This document shows, piece after piece, positions 23,004 to 34,194 of a stretch of DNA of 64,000 nucleotides. A program made the translations under genes and the position numbers. How positions within the stretch are numbered: the stretch's first letter is position 1; the number at the start of each line of letters is the position of its first letter. Source of the stretch: Monodelphis domestica (taxonomy: Eukaryota > Chordata > Mammalia > Didelphimorphia > Didelphidae); NCBI RefSeq assembly GCF_027887165.1, contig NC_077231.1:185074603-185138602 (forward strand), in the 5' to 3' direction. The notes beneath the pieces are model-generated. The model saw only the letters and a list, made by a program, of their open reading frames with translations, was not told where the DNA came from and made no database searches.

Positions 23004-23250
23004 AATAAGTTGCAATAAGACTGAGCTTTAAGGTTTTCTAAGTGCTTTGCATGTTAACTCATTTGATCCTCTCAACAACCCTGTGAGATAGGGGCTTGTT
23101 ATTGTCCCTAATTTACATATGGGGCAACTGAGGCACAAAGCTGCTAATTGATTTGCCCAGGGTGGCACAGGGAGTAAGTGCCTAAGGCAGGATTCATACC
23201 CAGATTTTCCTGACTCTAAGTCATGGGCTTTATCCACTGGGCCACTCAGA
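23004..23250 (-). repeat. MIR SINE
   Basis: Nearly complete MIR in minus orientation: GCATGTTAACTCATTTGATC, CTCAACAACCCTGTGAGATA, GGCAACTGAGGCACAAAGCT and TTTATCCACTGGGCCACTCA. Confidence 0.85.
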
Positions 23251-24599
23251 AGCCAGAATCAGAAATGAGTATGTCAGAGAACCCCTGCTAATTAGTAGGG
23301 GGATTGGGATGTTAATTGGTAGCAGAACTTCCAGCCTGGGGAAGACTCATTTTCAAAAAAATATTTTTTGCTAAAAAATTTCACATATATACATATGTGT
23401 ATATATGTATATACCTACTTATATATAATTATGAATTACTTAGCAATTACAACTATCCAAAAATAAGATAGTGGCTGCCTTTAAAATTCCCTCAATATTT
23501 TAGCTCTTTAGTCAGAGACTAGTTGTTTGGTTTTCAGAGATATTAAAGGGAGATTCACATTTTCGGTAAGGTTCAACTAATGACCTCTCAGTTCTTTTGC
23601 AACTCTAAGAATCTATGATTTCATGAATCATACAATTTGGTACTGAATTTCTCCCTGTTTTTGTTTCACGTGTTTATCTAATTAAGCTTCCTGACAGCAG
23701 GCACTCAGAATTATACTGGACAAAGAAAGCTAGCACCATGCTGAACACTTACTAAGTGTTCAATAAACATTTGCTGAAGAAATTAAAATTAAAGTCTCAA
23801 GATCAGAGAGAACAATCAGAAAACCTGGCAAGGTGGGGGGGGGGCATTAGAAGAGGACTTGGAGGACTTGGAATTAGGCTTCCGAGGTTCCTTAGGAATA
23901 GACTGTAGGACAAATTGTGTTGTTCCTTCTGAGTGACTTGATGTCTGTAGCAAGTAGCAGTCAGGAAGGACTCTTCCTGCTCTCTGCCTTCCTCTTCTGG
24001 TGCAGCCTTTTCTTCAGAGACTCTCCTCCTCATCAATCCTCACCTTGAAAACTTATTTTTCTGACCCTACTCTTTCCTTTCCCAGTGTCTGGAATCTCAG
24101 TGACTATCCCAGCTATCACTCTTCTTGGCTTTTTTTTTGGTGAGTGGGTAGGATGGGTCTCAGGAAGTCTAAACTTAGGGTGGGGACCAGTGATCACAAA
24201 CTTTTGGGGTTATTTCTACCCTACCCTGTTTCTTTTTTTTCTTTTTTTTAAAGGAATAAGATCACAAATCCCAAGTGGGGGAAAACTGTTGTTACTCTGC
24301 TTCCTTTTGTGATAATCTCCCTGGTTCTAGAAGGATATTTAAAGATCTATTCTAATTTCTTTATTTTATAGATGACACCAAGTTCCAGAAAGGAATCCAG
24401 GACTTCTGACTTCAAAACCAGAGTTTATTCTATGCTGTCTTCAACTAGTACAGGCAGTAAGAGAATGGGCTCGTTTAAAAGTCCAGACTACATCCTGAAG
24501 ATTATAAAACTATGATAAGAGTGAAGATGTAAGAAAAAAACTGGAATATCTCAAAAACATAACAATGAAACCCAGATAACAACTTGAGGAAGCCTTATG
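23251..24599. other. Unassigned intron sequence, TA-rich near 23380-23430
   Basis: Contains a short TATATG/TATATA-rich tract and an L2-like 'CTGACAGCAGGCACTCAG...CAATAAACATTTGCTGA' piece at 23690-23775. No exon recognised. Confidence 0.4.
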
Positions 24600-24740
24600 G
24601 CATAAACATTAATTCAATAATATTTATTAGATTCCTATAATGTGCCAGGCACTCTGCGCTAGTTGCTGGAGAAACAGAGAAAAAGATACTTTTCCTCCCC
24701 CCAAGAAGCTTACATTCTACTGGAATAGTCCGTAAAGATA
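24600..24740. repeat. L2/MIR3-like fragment
   Basis: ATTAGATTCCTATAATGTGC, CAGGCACTCTGCGCTAGTTG and AAGAAGCTTACATTCTACTG are typical of decayed L2-type tails. Confidence 0.6.
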
Positions 24741-24956
24741 CATTTGAAGTTGAATGTATACATAGAGCTGTCCTAGGATGTCTGGGGGGTGATGTACACT
24801 AAGCATCACTATTGAGCACCATTATCAATGACCTTTATCCCTAGGGGAAGTTGAAGGGTCAATAATAATCTTCACCCTTCCCAATTTTGTGACTATATAC
24901 AGTTATGGTAAAGTCTTATTCATTCAGGGAATTTTAAAGTTTAAAGGAAAAAATAT

Positions 24957-25156
24957 TTAAAAAATTCTTACCTTCTGTCTTAAAATCAATACTAAGTATA
25001 GGTTCCAAGGCAGAAGAGTAGTGTGGGCTAGGCCATGGGGGTTAAGTGACTTGCCCAGGGTCACACAGATGGAAAAGTGCCTGGGGTCACATTTGAACCC
25101 AAGACTTTCCATCTCTAGACCTGGGTCTCTATCAACTGAGCCACTTAGCTGCCCCA
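24957..25156 (-). repeat. SINE1-type marsupial SINE
   Basis: Minus orientation: inverted tail ATTCTTACCTTCTGTCTTAA, GGTTCCAAGGCAGAAGAGTA, then GACTTGCCCAGGGTCACACA and the inverted head AACTGAGCCACTTAGCTGCC. Nearly full length. Confidence 0.88.
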
Positions 25157-26477
25157 ACTTAAAGTGATATTATAACTTATCTAATTCTATCTAGAGATTA
25201 AATCTAGGCTACCTATTCATCTATTTTATTATATAGTCAAAAAACTGAGGCTCAGAAAGATAAGAGGACTTGACTATGGAGTCAGAGTCAAGCAGGTGAG
25301 TAACTAGGGTAAGGAGACTGGAACTTTGCTCAAGCTCCCCCCAAAAAAGGTGCAAAATTTTAATATATGGACTTTTTTTTAGCAACTAGAAATAGCTAAG
25401 CTTGTATATAGTAAGTTAAAAACCAATTAAATACAACCAGAAGCTATTAGATGCCACAGCATTGTTAATAATAATTACCTGTGAGTCACAATAGTAACTA
25501 GTTCTTCCCACTCAACCAAATTTGTCTTATTAAAATAATTAAGTTTTAAAAATTAAAATTAATAGCTCAGACTAGATCTTAGGAATTCAGGAACCCTGGG
25601 TTCCTTTCTGGGACTTAGTGTTATCTACAAAATAAGGAAATTAGATGATCTCTAAAGATTCTTCTAGCACTAGGAGTTTATGACAGGAAGCAGAACACCA
25701 CCAATTGGCAAGGTTTAAGGAAAGATCTGGGACTTGTAAACACAAGTTTGATTTGAAAGATGCTGCTTGCTCCTGGGATATTGCTCAAACCTGTCTCCAA
25801 AATTGCTAGTTAAAGTGTTGGAAACAAGACTAGAATCTAGGTCTCCTGACTCGCAATGCCCTGGTCTTTCTCCAATGATTTCAGCTTTTTTTCTAAGAAA
25901 GAGTTTGTGTCTTAGCCTGTAATAGCATTTAGAGTTAGCCCTAGGTTTGGAGCTTTTGAGTCATTTCATAGATTAATACAACTACTGTCTTCTAAAGTTT
26001 TCTAGGCAGCTAAGAGGACTAATAATATTAAATGGGAACATGGATAGCACCTTCCATTTGCATGCAAGCAATTAACATTACAATTGTTAAGTGAGATGTT
26101 TCTTTTATTGAAAGAGACAGTAGAATTTATACTTCTAATATCCTTGGAAATAATACAGTGCATCTCAGTAAAAGACTACTTTTGAAGTATTGACAATTGT
26201 TATTAATTCTGAATTCCCTGCAACTAGTACCTGACTTTCCTTTGAAATAGTAAAGTTTTAATAGGTGACAAAAGATCTGTGATTTCTTTAGCATATGAAG
26301 GCTCCCTCCACCAGCAGCAAATAGACCCACCAATTAGTAGATAGGATAAATGACTTGCCTAAAGGCAAACGATGAATAATTATCAGCAACAAGACTTGAA
26401 CCCAGATCTTTCCAACTCTAAGCTCAGCATGCTACCCGCTGCTCACAATGCCTCTTAAACTTTTAAGACATTCTGAC
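25157..26477. other. Intron sequence with weak SINE pieces
   Basis: Small MIR-like fragments are visible near 25575-25690 (plus) and 26345-26455 (minus, ACTTGAACCCAGATCTTTCC). No exon recognised. Confidence 0.4.
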
Positions 26478-26648
26478 ATTTTTGATTTGTGTGACCCTGG
26501 GCAAGTCACAACCCTCTTGCCTCATCTTCCTCATCTATAAAACGAGTTGGAGAAAGTAATGACAATACTGCTCCAGTATCATTGCCAAGAAAACCCCAAA
26601 TGGTGACACAGAGTTGGATGTGACTGAAATGACTGAATAACAACAATA
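26478..26648 (+). repeat. MAR1-type SINE, 3' portion
   Basis: GTGTGACCCTGGGCAAGTCA, then CTATAAAACGAGTTGGAGAA, CCAAGAAAACCCCAAATGGT and ACTGAATAACAACAATAG. The 5' head is missing. Confidence 0.83.
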
Positions 26649-26984
26649 GAATACAACTATGTCATATTTATTCAATGCTATGAAAGCTAGGATAGAGTCT
26701 TTCCCATACAATCAAAAATACTGGATCCACTCTCTGTCCGTTTAATAGATAGGGCAAATTGATTAATAGCCGAGAGACAATTTACAGTGCAAAAACAAAC
26801 TGTCCATTAAAAGTAAGACAGCACCCTACTCCATACCCTTCTTCCTCTTCCCCTCAAATAAGCCAGAAGCAGAAACAAAATAAAATGAGTTGACCCAGTG
26901 GTGTGAGAAATTCATGGCCATGGTTGTACACAGAATTGTGAAGCTTAATAAACATTTAATTCAAGATTTTATTTTGTGGAAGAA

Positions 26985-28400
26985 CCATCTAGTGCAAGTG
27001 ATGGTACACCCAGTTCTGTTACTCTGTTAGCCCATGTAGAAATCATTTTACTAAAACTGCCCTCTTCAAAGTTACCAGCAATCTCAAAATTGCCAAAGCT
27101 GGTGACTTCATTCCCTTTGACTTCTCTGACCCCTTTGACACTGTGAGTCACCCTATTCTCCTTGATGTTGTCTTTTCTCTAGGTTTTGGGTATACCACTC
27201 TCCCCTGATTCTCTGCCTACCTATTAGACTGCTTCTTTTCTGACTCCTTTGCCAGATCCTCATCCAAGTCATGTCCACGAGCATTAAGTGTTCCATCAGG
27301 CCCTTTTCTCTTCTCTATGACATCACTTTAGGTTCTCATCAGCTCCTATGGATTTAACTAGCCTCTCTGTGCTGAGAATTCTTCAATTTATTTATTCTAC
27401 CCTAGCCCTGACTTCTGGCTTCAGTCTTCCATCTCCAACTGCCTTTCAGACATCTTGAACTGGATGTCTAGTAGACACCTGAAACTGAACATGTCTAAAA
27501 CAACTCATTTTCCCTCCTAAATTATAACCCCTTCCAAATTTCCCTTTTACTGTGGAGGGCACCACTATCCTCCCAGTCCCCCAGGTTCTTCACCTTGGTG
27601 TCATCCTCTACTACTCAATCTCCTCCCACCTCCCCCATATCCAATTTTGGCTTTACCACATCTCTTAAATAGACCCTATTTTCTCCTCTAACACTGTCAC
27701 TACCCTGGTTCAAGCCCTCATCATCTCCACCTGGATTGTTGCAATGGCCTTCTGGTGGGTTGGCCTGCCTCAAGTCTATCTCTGCTCTAAATCGTTTCCA
27801 TTCAGCCACCAAAATGATTTTCCTAAAGTGTGGGTCTGGCCATGTCATCACACCCCCACCCCTCCACCCCCAGTTTTTCCCACTACTTGATAAACTTCAG
27901 TGGCTCCCTATGACCCCCAGGATCAAATTGAAAACCATCTATTTGGTGTTCAAAGTCTTTCCTAATCTAGCACTCCTAGACCTTTCCTGTATTCTTACAC
28001 CTTATTCCCCACCATATACTCTTTGATCCAGTGACACTGGCTTCCTTGATGTTTCACACTCTTAATCTCTTGGGTCTGGGCATTTTCTCTGGCTGTCTGC
28101 CATGTCTGGAATGCTCTCCCTCCTTATCTCCACCTCTTATCTTTCTTCAAGTCCCAATTAAAAGTTCACCTTCTAGTGGAAACCTTTTGCAACCCCTCAC
28201 AATTCTCATTCTTTCTCTCTCTTAATTATTTCCCATTTATCCTGTATATAACTTATTGTACTTATTTGTTTTTTATCTACTCCATTAGATTGTGTGTCCC
28301 TTGAGGAGAGACACTGTCTCTTGACTCCTTTTGTGTCCTCAGTGCTTAGAATGGTGCCTGGTACATAAGAATTTGATAAAGACTTACTGACTAACTTTGT
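26985..28400 (+). mobile_element. L2 LINE remnant, 1.4 kb of 3' end
   Basis: Long sense-oriented fossil of a CR1-clade L2 LINE. The order is that of the L2 reverse-transcriptase C-terminal coding region and tail: CTTGGTGTCATCCTCTACTA, CTGGATTGTTGCAATGGCCT, CCATGTCATCACACCCCCAC, AACTTCAGTGGCTCCCTATG, CAGTGACACTGGCTTCCTTG, GGAATGCTCTCCCTCCTTAT, then CTTGAGGAGAGACACTGTCT and GTGCCTGGTACATAAG. A 96-codon open piece at 27736-28026 keeps the coding frame, but stops and shifts interrupt it overall. Longest L2 copy in the window; inactive. Confidence 0.85.
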
Positions 28401-28512
28401 CATCTTGAGAATTAATCTATCTGGGCCTCAGTTTCCTAATTTGTTAAATGAGGAAGTTGGATTTGATGACCTCTAAGGTCCCAACCAGTCCTAGATTGAT
28501 GATCCTATGAAA
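28401..28512 (+). repeat. MIR-type SINE fragment
   Basis: CTGGGCCTCAGTTTCCTAAT, then GATGACCTCTAAGGTCCC, core and 3' part of a MIR copy. Confidence 0.7.
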
Positions 28513-28559
28513 CCTTTTGGTTTTGAGGACCACCAGAATGCCACTGAATGACAATGGTG

Positions 28560-28680
28560 GGTCTCCAGAGAAGAAGAAAAAAGAAAAGGAGGGAAGGAAG
28601 GAGAAGGAGAGAAAGAGACTGAGATAGAGGGAAAAGGAGAGGGAGGAGAAGTGCAGAACATGATAGGAGAAGAAGCAAAG
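28560..28680 (+). repeat. Purine-rich low-complexity tract
   Basis: About 100 bp of GGAGAA, GGAAGG and GAGAGA units just before a SINE. The long minus-strand open frame over it is a consequence of this composition. Confidence 0.8.
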
Positions 28681-28688
28681 CGAATATG

Positions 28689-28898
28689 GTAGGGGGCAGC
28701 TCGGTAGCTCTGTGGATTGAGAGCCAGGCCTAGAGATGGGAGGTCCTAGGCTCAAATCTGGCCTCAGCCACTTCCTAGCTGTGTGACCCTGGGCAAGTCA
28801 CTTGACCCCCATTGCCTAGCCCTTACCACTCTTCTGCCTTGGAGCCAATACACAGTATTGGCTCCAAGACAGAAGGTAAGAGTTTAAAAAAAAAGAGA
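28689..28898 (+). repeat. SINE1-type marsupial SINE, full length
   Basis: Best preserved copy in the window: GGGGGCAGCTCGGTAGCTCT head, GAGAGCCAGGCCTAGAGATG, GGCTCAAATCTGGCCTCAGC, TGTGTGACCCTGGGCAAGTC, CCTTACCACTCTTCTGCCTT, CACAGTATTGGCTCCAAGAC and AAGGTAAGAGTTTAAAAAA. Confidence 0.95.
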
Positions 28899-28929
28899 GA
28901 GAATATGGTGGAGGCAACAAAGATATAGT

Positions 28930-29180
28930 AGAAGACAGAGTATTGAACTTTGAGACAGGAAAAACTGAGTTCAAACCCTTCCTCAAATATTTACTAACTT
29001 TGTTTTCCTATATAAATTACTTAGCCTTTGCCAGCCTCAATCACTTCATCTGTAAAATGGAGGAAATATTCTCACAGGTTTGTTGGGAAGATCAAATGAA
29101 ATTACATATAGAAAACACTACAAAACTTGAAGTATTATGTAAATAATTGTTATTACTATTGTTGTTATTGTCATTTCAGG
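28930..29180 (+). repeat. MIR-type SINE
   Basis: AACTGAGTTCAAACCCTTCC, TCATCTGTAAAATGGAGGAA, ACAGGTTTGTTGGGAAGATC and the ATTGTTATTACTATTGTTG tail. Confidence 0.75.
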
Positions 29181-29324
29181 TGCCATTGAGTATGAAGGGA
29201 AATTTTTCTTTTTTAGTGATTAAGAGAATAGTTAGAGACTCTGGTAGCTCTTATAAATCACTATAAAGAGACCTTATATTTACTGATCAAATGCTGTAAG
29301 AGGTAATTAACCTTATTATTTACA

Positions 29325-29490
29325 TCTTTATGTATATATGTATATATAGTTTATATATTATATATTAAATATAGATCTATATTGTTCATATTTATTATTA
29401 TATTAAACATTGTTACATAATATATAATTTATTATTAAACAATTAATATAATAAAACAATTAATAAATATATTATTATATTAAATATGTA
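29325..29490. repeat. AT-rich low-complexity region
   Basis: About 165 bp almost entirely A and T, with TATATA, TTATTA and AATTAATA motifs. Confidence 0.85.
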
Positions 29491-29514
29491 TCTTTCTGAA
29501 GACAACAGAGGGTT

Positions 29515-29705
29515 GGAAGAGAGAGATAGCTTGATGTGATGGAAAGGACACTTGAACTAAGTCAGAACTCAGTTTTAGTCCTGGATCTTCCACTCACTTT
29601 TAGTCGTGTGACCTTGGGGAAGATATTCTGCTGTTCTGAGCCCCAATTTTTCATTTAAAATGGAGATAAGAATATCCAACTCTGTTAATAAGGATAATTA
29701 CTATT
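29515..29705 (+). repeat. MIR-type SINE
   Basis: AGCTTGATGTGATGGAAAGG head, GTCGTGTGACCTTGGGGAAG and AAAATGGAGATAAGAATATC core. Confidence 0.65.
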
Positions 29706-29819
29706 GTCCTAAGGAATTACAATTACAGCACCACAAACAATTTACAGTTAACTACATCTATTATGTTGTTAGCATGATCTAACACATCCAAATATTTGGT
29801 TAGAAGAATACTATGGCAA

Positions 29820-30075
29820 CTGCCTGGAATTGAATAACTAGGAGAAGACAGCCTTGGGATCTATCTAGTCCTGGTTCTACTACTTACTAGCCTTTCTTGT
29901 CTCCAATGAGTTGCTTAACTCCTCCAAACCTCAGTAGCTTCATCCTTAAAATGGAGGTAAAAACAGCTGCCCTTTCTATCTCAAAGGCTATTGTGAAAAT
30001 CATGAGACAACATGGCAAAAGCCTGGCAAACTATAAAACACTTAACAATTGCAGGGTGATATTATTATTATAGAC
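29820..30075 (+). repeat. MIR-type SINE
   Basis: CCTGGTTCTACTACTTACTA, AACCTCAGTAGCTTCATCCT, TTAAAATGGAGGTAAAAACA and AGCCTGGCAAACTATAAAAC. Confidence 0.7.
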
Positions 30076-30164
30076 ATATAGAATAAATATGGATCCTGCC
30101 TCTCTTCCAGATTTTCTGCCTAGTGATTCCCTGAAAATCATTTCTCCAATCTCAGCTCATTAGG

Positions 30165-30350
30165 GTAGTAGAAAGGGTGCAGCAATTTGGAATGAGAAGA
30201 TCTGGGTGCATACTATCTTGCTGCTATAAATCTTGCTGCTTACTACTTTGACCTTAGGCAAATCATTTAACCTCTCTTGGCCTCTGTTTTTCCCTCTATA
30301 AAATCAAGATCTCAGATCCTTTCCAGGTAGCTCTATATCCTATAACTAAT
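30165..30350 (+). repeat. MIR-type SINE
   Basis: GTAGTAGAAAGGGTGCAGCA head, GACCTTAGGCAAATCATTTA and CCTCTATAAAATCAAGATCT core. Confidence 0.65.
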
Positions 30351-30504
30351 CCTTTGAGGCAAGGAGGAGCCAATTATTTTTTCCATTTTTAAAGAGGGCA
30401 AAACAAAGGGAAGTCCCTGTGATGGAGTACAGACTATAACTCAAAGTTTCCAAGGAACCTCATCTTTTGGGATGCAGTTCACTCTTCATTGAAAGTATCT
30501 ATCT

Positions 30505-30818
30505 TCTGTGTCATAAGAAACAGTGAGCAGATTACTTTTTATAAAACTTGAGAAGAATTACATGAGATAATGAAGAGTAAAAGTGAGTAGAACTAAGAGA
30601 ACAGTATATACAGTTACAGATTTAATATTTGAAAAATAACTTGTGAATGTCCACCTCCAGAGAATAAAATAAGTGGAAACGTGGAAGACAATCCATATAT
30701 ACATATCTGGTTGCCAAATGATACCTTCTATGGTGTGGGGGAGGGGAGTAAAGGGCTGAGATATCTGGAAAAAATTCTATTAAAATAAATTAATTTAATT
30801 TAATTAAAAAAAAAAAAG
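30505..30818 (+). mobile_element. Old L1 3' tail
   Basis: AAAAGTGAGTAGAACTAAGA, CAGTATATACAGTTACAG, GTCCACCTCCAGAGAATAAA and GGTGTGGGGGAGGGGAG follow the L1 3' UTR order seen at 12473, ending in a (TTAAT)n/A-rich tail at 30780-30818. More diverged than the other L1 tails. Confidence 0.6.
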
Positions 30819-31019
30819 AAACTATGCAGCTTCCTTGCCTTTCCTTTGCCTGGACTGTTTGACTCTTTCATACAGCTCTTGGATGAGATCAGAGTGAACA
30901 ACTCTATTTCTTTTGATCAGATAGAGGACCATGTCATAGCCTTGCCATTTGCCCTGTCACTGCTTCCTAAAATCTTCCAGGACTTATCACTGGTTCTTTT
31001 TTTCTGCTCTGTAGATCTT

Positions 31020-31262
31020 CAGCATTGATACTTAATCTACTGTTGTAACCTGAAGACTCCTAACCTTACTATCTATCCCAATACTTTATCTTTAGAATTT
31101 GGGGGCCTTTCTATGTATCCTGAAATGATTTTTTTTAATGCATTAACTCCTACAATTAGATTATGAGCTCCTCAAGATGTCTAGTTTTTTTTTTTTTAAT
31201 AATCTTATGACCAGCAGTCAGCACAATGGTATAGAATGAACCTTGAATAAATTAGTTTTCAT
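31020..31262 (+). repeat. L2 3' tail fragment
   Basis: TTAGATTATGAGCTCCTCAA and CAGCAGTCAGCACAATGG, then CCTTGAATAAATTAG, an L2-type 3' end. Confidence 0.55.
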
Positions 31263-31334
31263 CCATTTATCCATTCATACAGAATATATGTTAGGAAAGT
31301 TTACTAAAAACTTAGCCTCATCAAATGATTATGA

Positions 31335-31465
31335 ATCAGTATTTTCTGTTCAGTGATTTTTTTCTGTCATGTCCAACTCTTGGTGATCCTATTTGTGGGT
31401 TTCTTGGCAAAAATGCTGCAGTGATTTACCTATTTCCTTCTCAAAAAGTTTATTCAGCTTAATGA
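31335..31465 (-). repeat. MAR1-type SINE tail fragment
   Basis: TGTCATGTCCAACTCTTGGT, GATCCTATTTGTGGGTTTCT, TTGGCAAAAATGCTGCAGTG: inverted RTE-derived tail only. Confidence 0.7.
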
Positions 31466-31497
31466 AACCCTAAACAACAAAAGTTAAGATATCTAAC

Positions 31498-31600
31498 TAT
31501 CCAACTCTCTCTGTCTATCCATCTATCCATCTATCCATCTATCTATCTATTTATCTATCTATTTATCTATCCATCCATCTATCTATCTATCCATCTCTAT
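31498..31600 (+). repeat. (ATCT/ATCC)n microsatellite
   Basis: About 25 tetranucleotide units of ATCT and ATCC with TTAT variants, followed by ATGCATGTATAC repeats up to about 31680. Confidence 0.93.
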
Positions 31601-31689
31601 GTGTGTATACATATAATACATGCATGTATACATACAATACATGCATGTATATGTAGACATGAGATATATGTACACATATACATTATATC

Positions 31690-31985
31690 TGTAAATGTTG
31701 CATCAGTTTAGATCTTTTCACCTCTGTGTTTTTAGCCCCCTTATTTTCATATTTTCTACCCAGGTGAAATTGATCTTTCCCTTGTCGATTTCTCATAGGG
31801 CTTTTCCTTCGCCTCTCCTTTGTGCTTATCTCATTCTTTTTCAAATCACACATATGTGTGTATATGTCATTCTTTCCTATCAGAAGTTCCTTGAGAGCAA
31901 GGTCTGTGTCCTACGTACCTTGTGGGTCCCCAGCAACTAGTATAGTGCCCTGCACAGTAGGTATTGCTTAAATGTTTTGTAAATG
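31690..31985 (+). repeat. L2 3' tail fragment
   Basis: AGTTCCTTGAGAGCAAGGTC, TGTGTCCTACGTACCTTGTG and AGTGCCCTGCACAGTAGGTA, the L2 3' consensus in sense. Confidence 0.65.
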
Positions 31986-31989
31986 AACT

Positions 31990-32640
31990 ACGTAATGTCC
32001 ACCCAAGGCAGCCAGCCTAGAATACTATTCCAAGAGTACTGGGATTGGGATCGGGTTTCCATGGGTTGTGAACCCAGTTTGCTGAATGTGATTCATGTGA
32101 AACAAATCTGATATCTGATAGCTTACATCCCACATCTCAGTCGGGCAGCTGCCAGCCAGGTATCACGCTTTCAACAGAGAACAAGTTAAACAACTGTTCC
32201 TCTCAATTTCTCTCTTGAACTTGACTGGAGAAAAGGTTGTTCTATTTGTTTCCTGGAGCTGGAAAGGAGACCGCAATGTGACCCTGGTCTCAGGTCAGCA
32301 CTCTGACATTATGAACTGCTGAAAGTGGCCTGTGATTAGGTGCAGACCCCTTCTTAGGAGGCAAGAGCAACATTCCTCCAATAGGAGATGAACCTATCTC
32401 TAACTTGAAAGGTTTCCCCTGATTTCCAGATGCCTGGCATAATAACCACAGCAGATAACGGCAGAGCCTACAGAATAACTGTCCCAGAAAATCCAATTTT
32501 CAAGATCTAACCTGCAATTTGATGAAGCCGCTGGTCTGCAAAATGTCACACGGACAGCAACACTGTGGAGTTGTACTCTTAGGATTCGAGCCATGAGAGG
32601 GAATATTTATAGATGAGACATCCCGGCTTTAATTCAACTG
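31990..32640. other. Repeat-free intron 4 segment
   Basis: About 650 bp with more balanced base composition than its surroundings and no repeat that I recognise. Two overlapping minus-strand open frames (32290-32594) show no domain or splice context. A candidate conserved non-coding element; conservation cannot be assessed here. Confidence 0.35.
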
Positions 32641-32654
32641 AAGAAGAAAATATG

Positions 32655-32830
32655 GGATAAAATGGAAAGAGTGCTGGTTTGGGCCTTAGAGGACCTTCAT
32701 TTGAACCCTAGCTCTGCCATTTATTAGCTCGGGTATTATCAACTGAAGCCTTTGGGCCTCAGTTTCCTTATCTGTAAAATAAGGAGATTTGATTAGTTGA
32801 CTTCTAAGAGCCTTTCTAGTTTTCTTTCTT
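32655..32830 (+). repeat. MIR-type SINE
   Basis: ATGGAAAGAGTGCTGGTTTG, TTTGAACCCTAGCTCTGCCA, GGGCCTCAGTTTCCTTATCT and GTAAAATAAGGAGATTTGAT. Confidence 0.8.
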
Positions 32831-34186
32831 CAGATAAGTGTATATACTACACATGTTACACTAGGAATATAGTATATATACAAAATTGGAAATAATTGCT
32901 TGACCTTATAACTTTTGTCATACTTCATGTTTTTGTTCATTATTTCTTGGTATGACAAGGTGAACCAAGGCATTTTACTCCTTGAAAAAAAAATTTAAGG
33001 GATAGTTTGGATGTGGAAGTAATATGGTGAGGAAAGAAATGAGTAAAAAGATTTGGGAACTGTTGTTTCTAAGAGTGATCCTAATCAAAATTATGAAAGT
33101 ATTGGCATTGGTTTTCAGTGGCCTCTCCCCATCCCTTTTTCTGTTTCTTTACACCTTTAGAGAGGGGCCCCTATAGGTCCCACACCTTCATACTGTCATC
33201 AGACAACTCAGACCCCTGCCTCCCCCACTCCTGAGCTTCCCCAGCCAGCCGGCCCTACTAGACAGTTCTTATCTTTTCTCTCCTCCTCCTAACAGAACTC
33301 ATCTCTGGTGTCTCTGGTCTCATTCCCACAAGGTCATGTAGTCTGGCTTACTAAACTCAATTGAAATAATTTGAGCTAAGGTTTTAATGTCCAGTGATAG
33401 CTTTAATGTGTTACCTATTCAGAGGTTAATTCTCAAGATTAAATTATAGGGAAATTTGAGCTTTTATGCTTTCCTAATTGATGGCTGCTTTTAGGCCACT
33501 AAAATTTACATTTACGTTTTAAAAGGGGTCTTCTGGAGTCTCAATGCAAAGGGATATGATAACCAAACTACTTGTGGTTGTGAAAGTAAAGAGTTAGGAC
33601 ATTTGGGTTGGATCCCTACCCAACACATACACATATCTTTGGAAGAAAAAAAATCCCAGCAAATTTAGGTAGTTATGAATATTTTAAGTGATTATTGACC
33701 ATCTAGGTTACATTCAACAAAGTATTTACAAAAAGACCAGTTTAACACGGTTGGGCTTTCCCTCATTCTTGTTCCCCACCCACAACAAAAAAGGGGGGGA
33801 AACCAGTTCTTGTGTTCATATAACCTTCGGGTCAAGTGATTTTGAAAATAGATGAGGGAACTAAAATGAGAAATCATATATTATTTGACTTAAAATGTAC
33901 AGTAATCCACTGACTTTCTCAGAGCCCAGGTATCTGTGGTTAGTAAGACACTTTCAACATCTGGTAGTCCCATTTACTGGAAAATAGGTTCTTCTTGGTG
34001 TGATGTGATATTCTCTCACAGGTCAAAGATCCTATTAATGATTTATACATCTTATGGGGAAAAAAAATCTCCTATTTGGCATTTTAGTTATATCAAAGCA
34101 GATAGGCTGGTTGTGCAGTAAGACTGAAGGATAACTAGAAGCTAGGCAACCCAAGTGCTGCCCTACTAGCCACAAAATATGAAAAG
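32831..34186. other. Unassigned intron sequence
   Basis: About 1.35 kb with no exon, RNA gene or confidently named repeat. Confidence 0.4.
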
Positions 34187-34194
34187 GTCTGGAG

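Noticed and set aside
28444..28755. 103-codon minus-strand frame
   Set aside because: Its Ser/Phe/Leu-rich centre is the complement of a purine-rich low-complexity tract, and the rest lies in MIR and SINE1 sequence.
28740..28830. tRNA gene
   Set aside because: Box A and box B-like motifs belong to the tRNA-derived head of a SINE; no cloverleaf with intact anticodon arm is present. The same holds for the other SINE heads.
31498..31680. Regular short repeats considered as a CRISPR-like array
   Set aside because: Tetranucleotide microsatellite with no spacer structure, in a mammalian genome.
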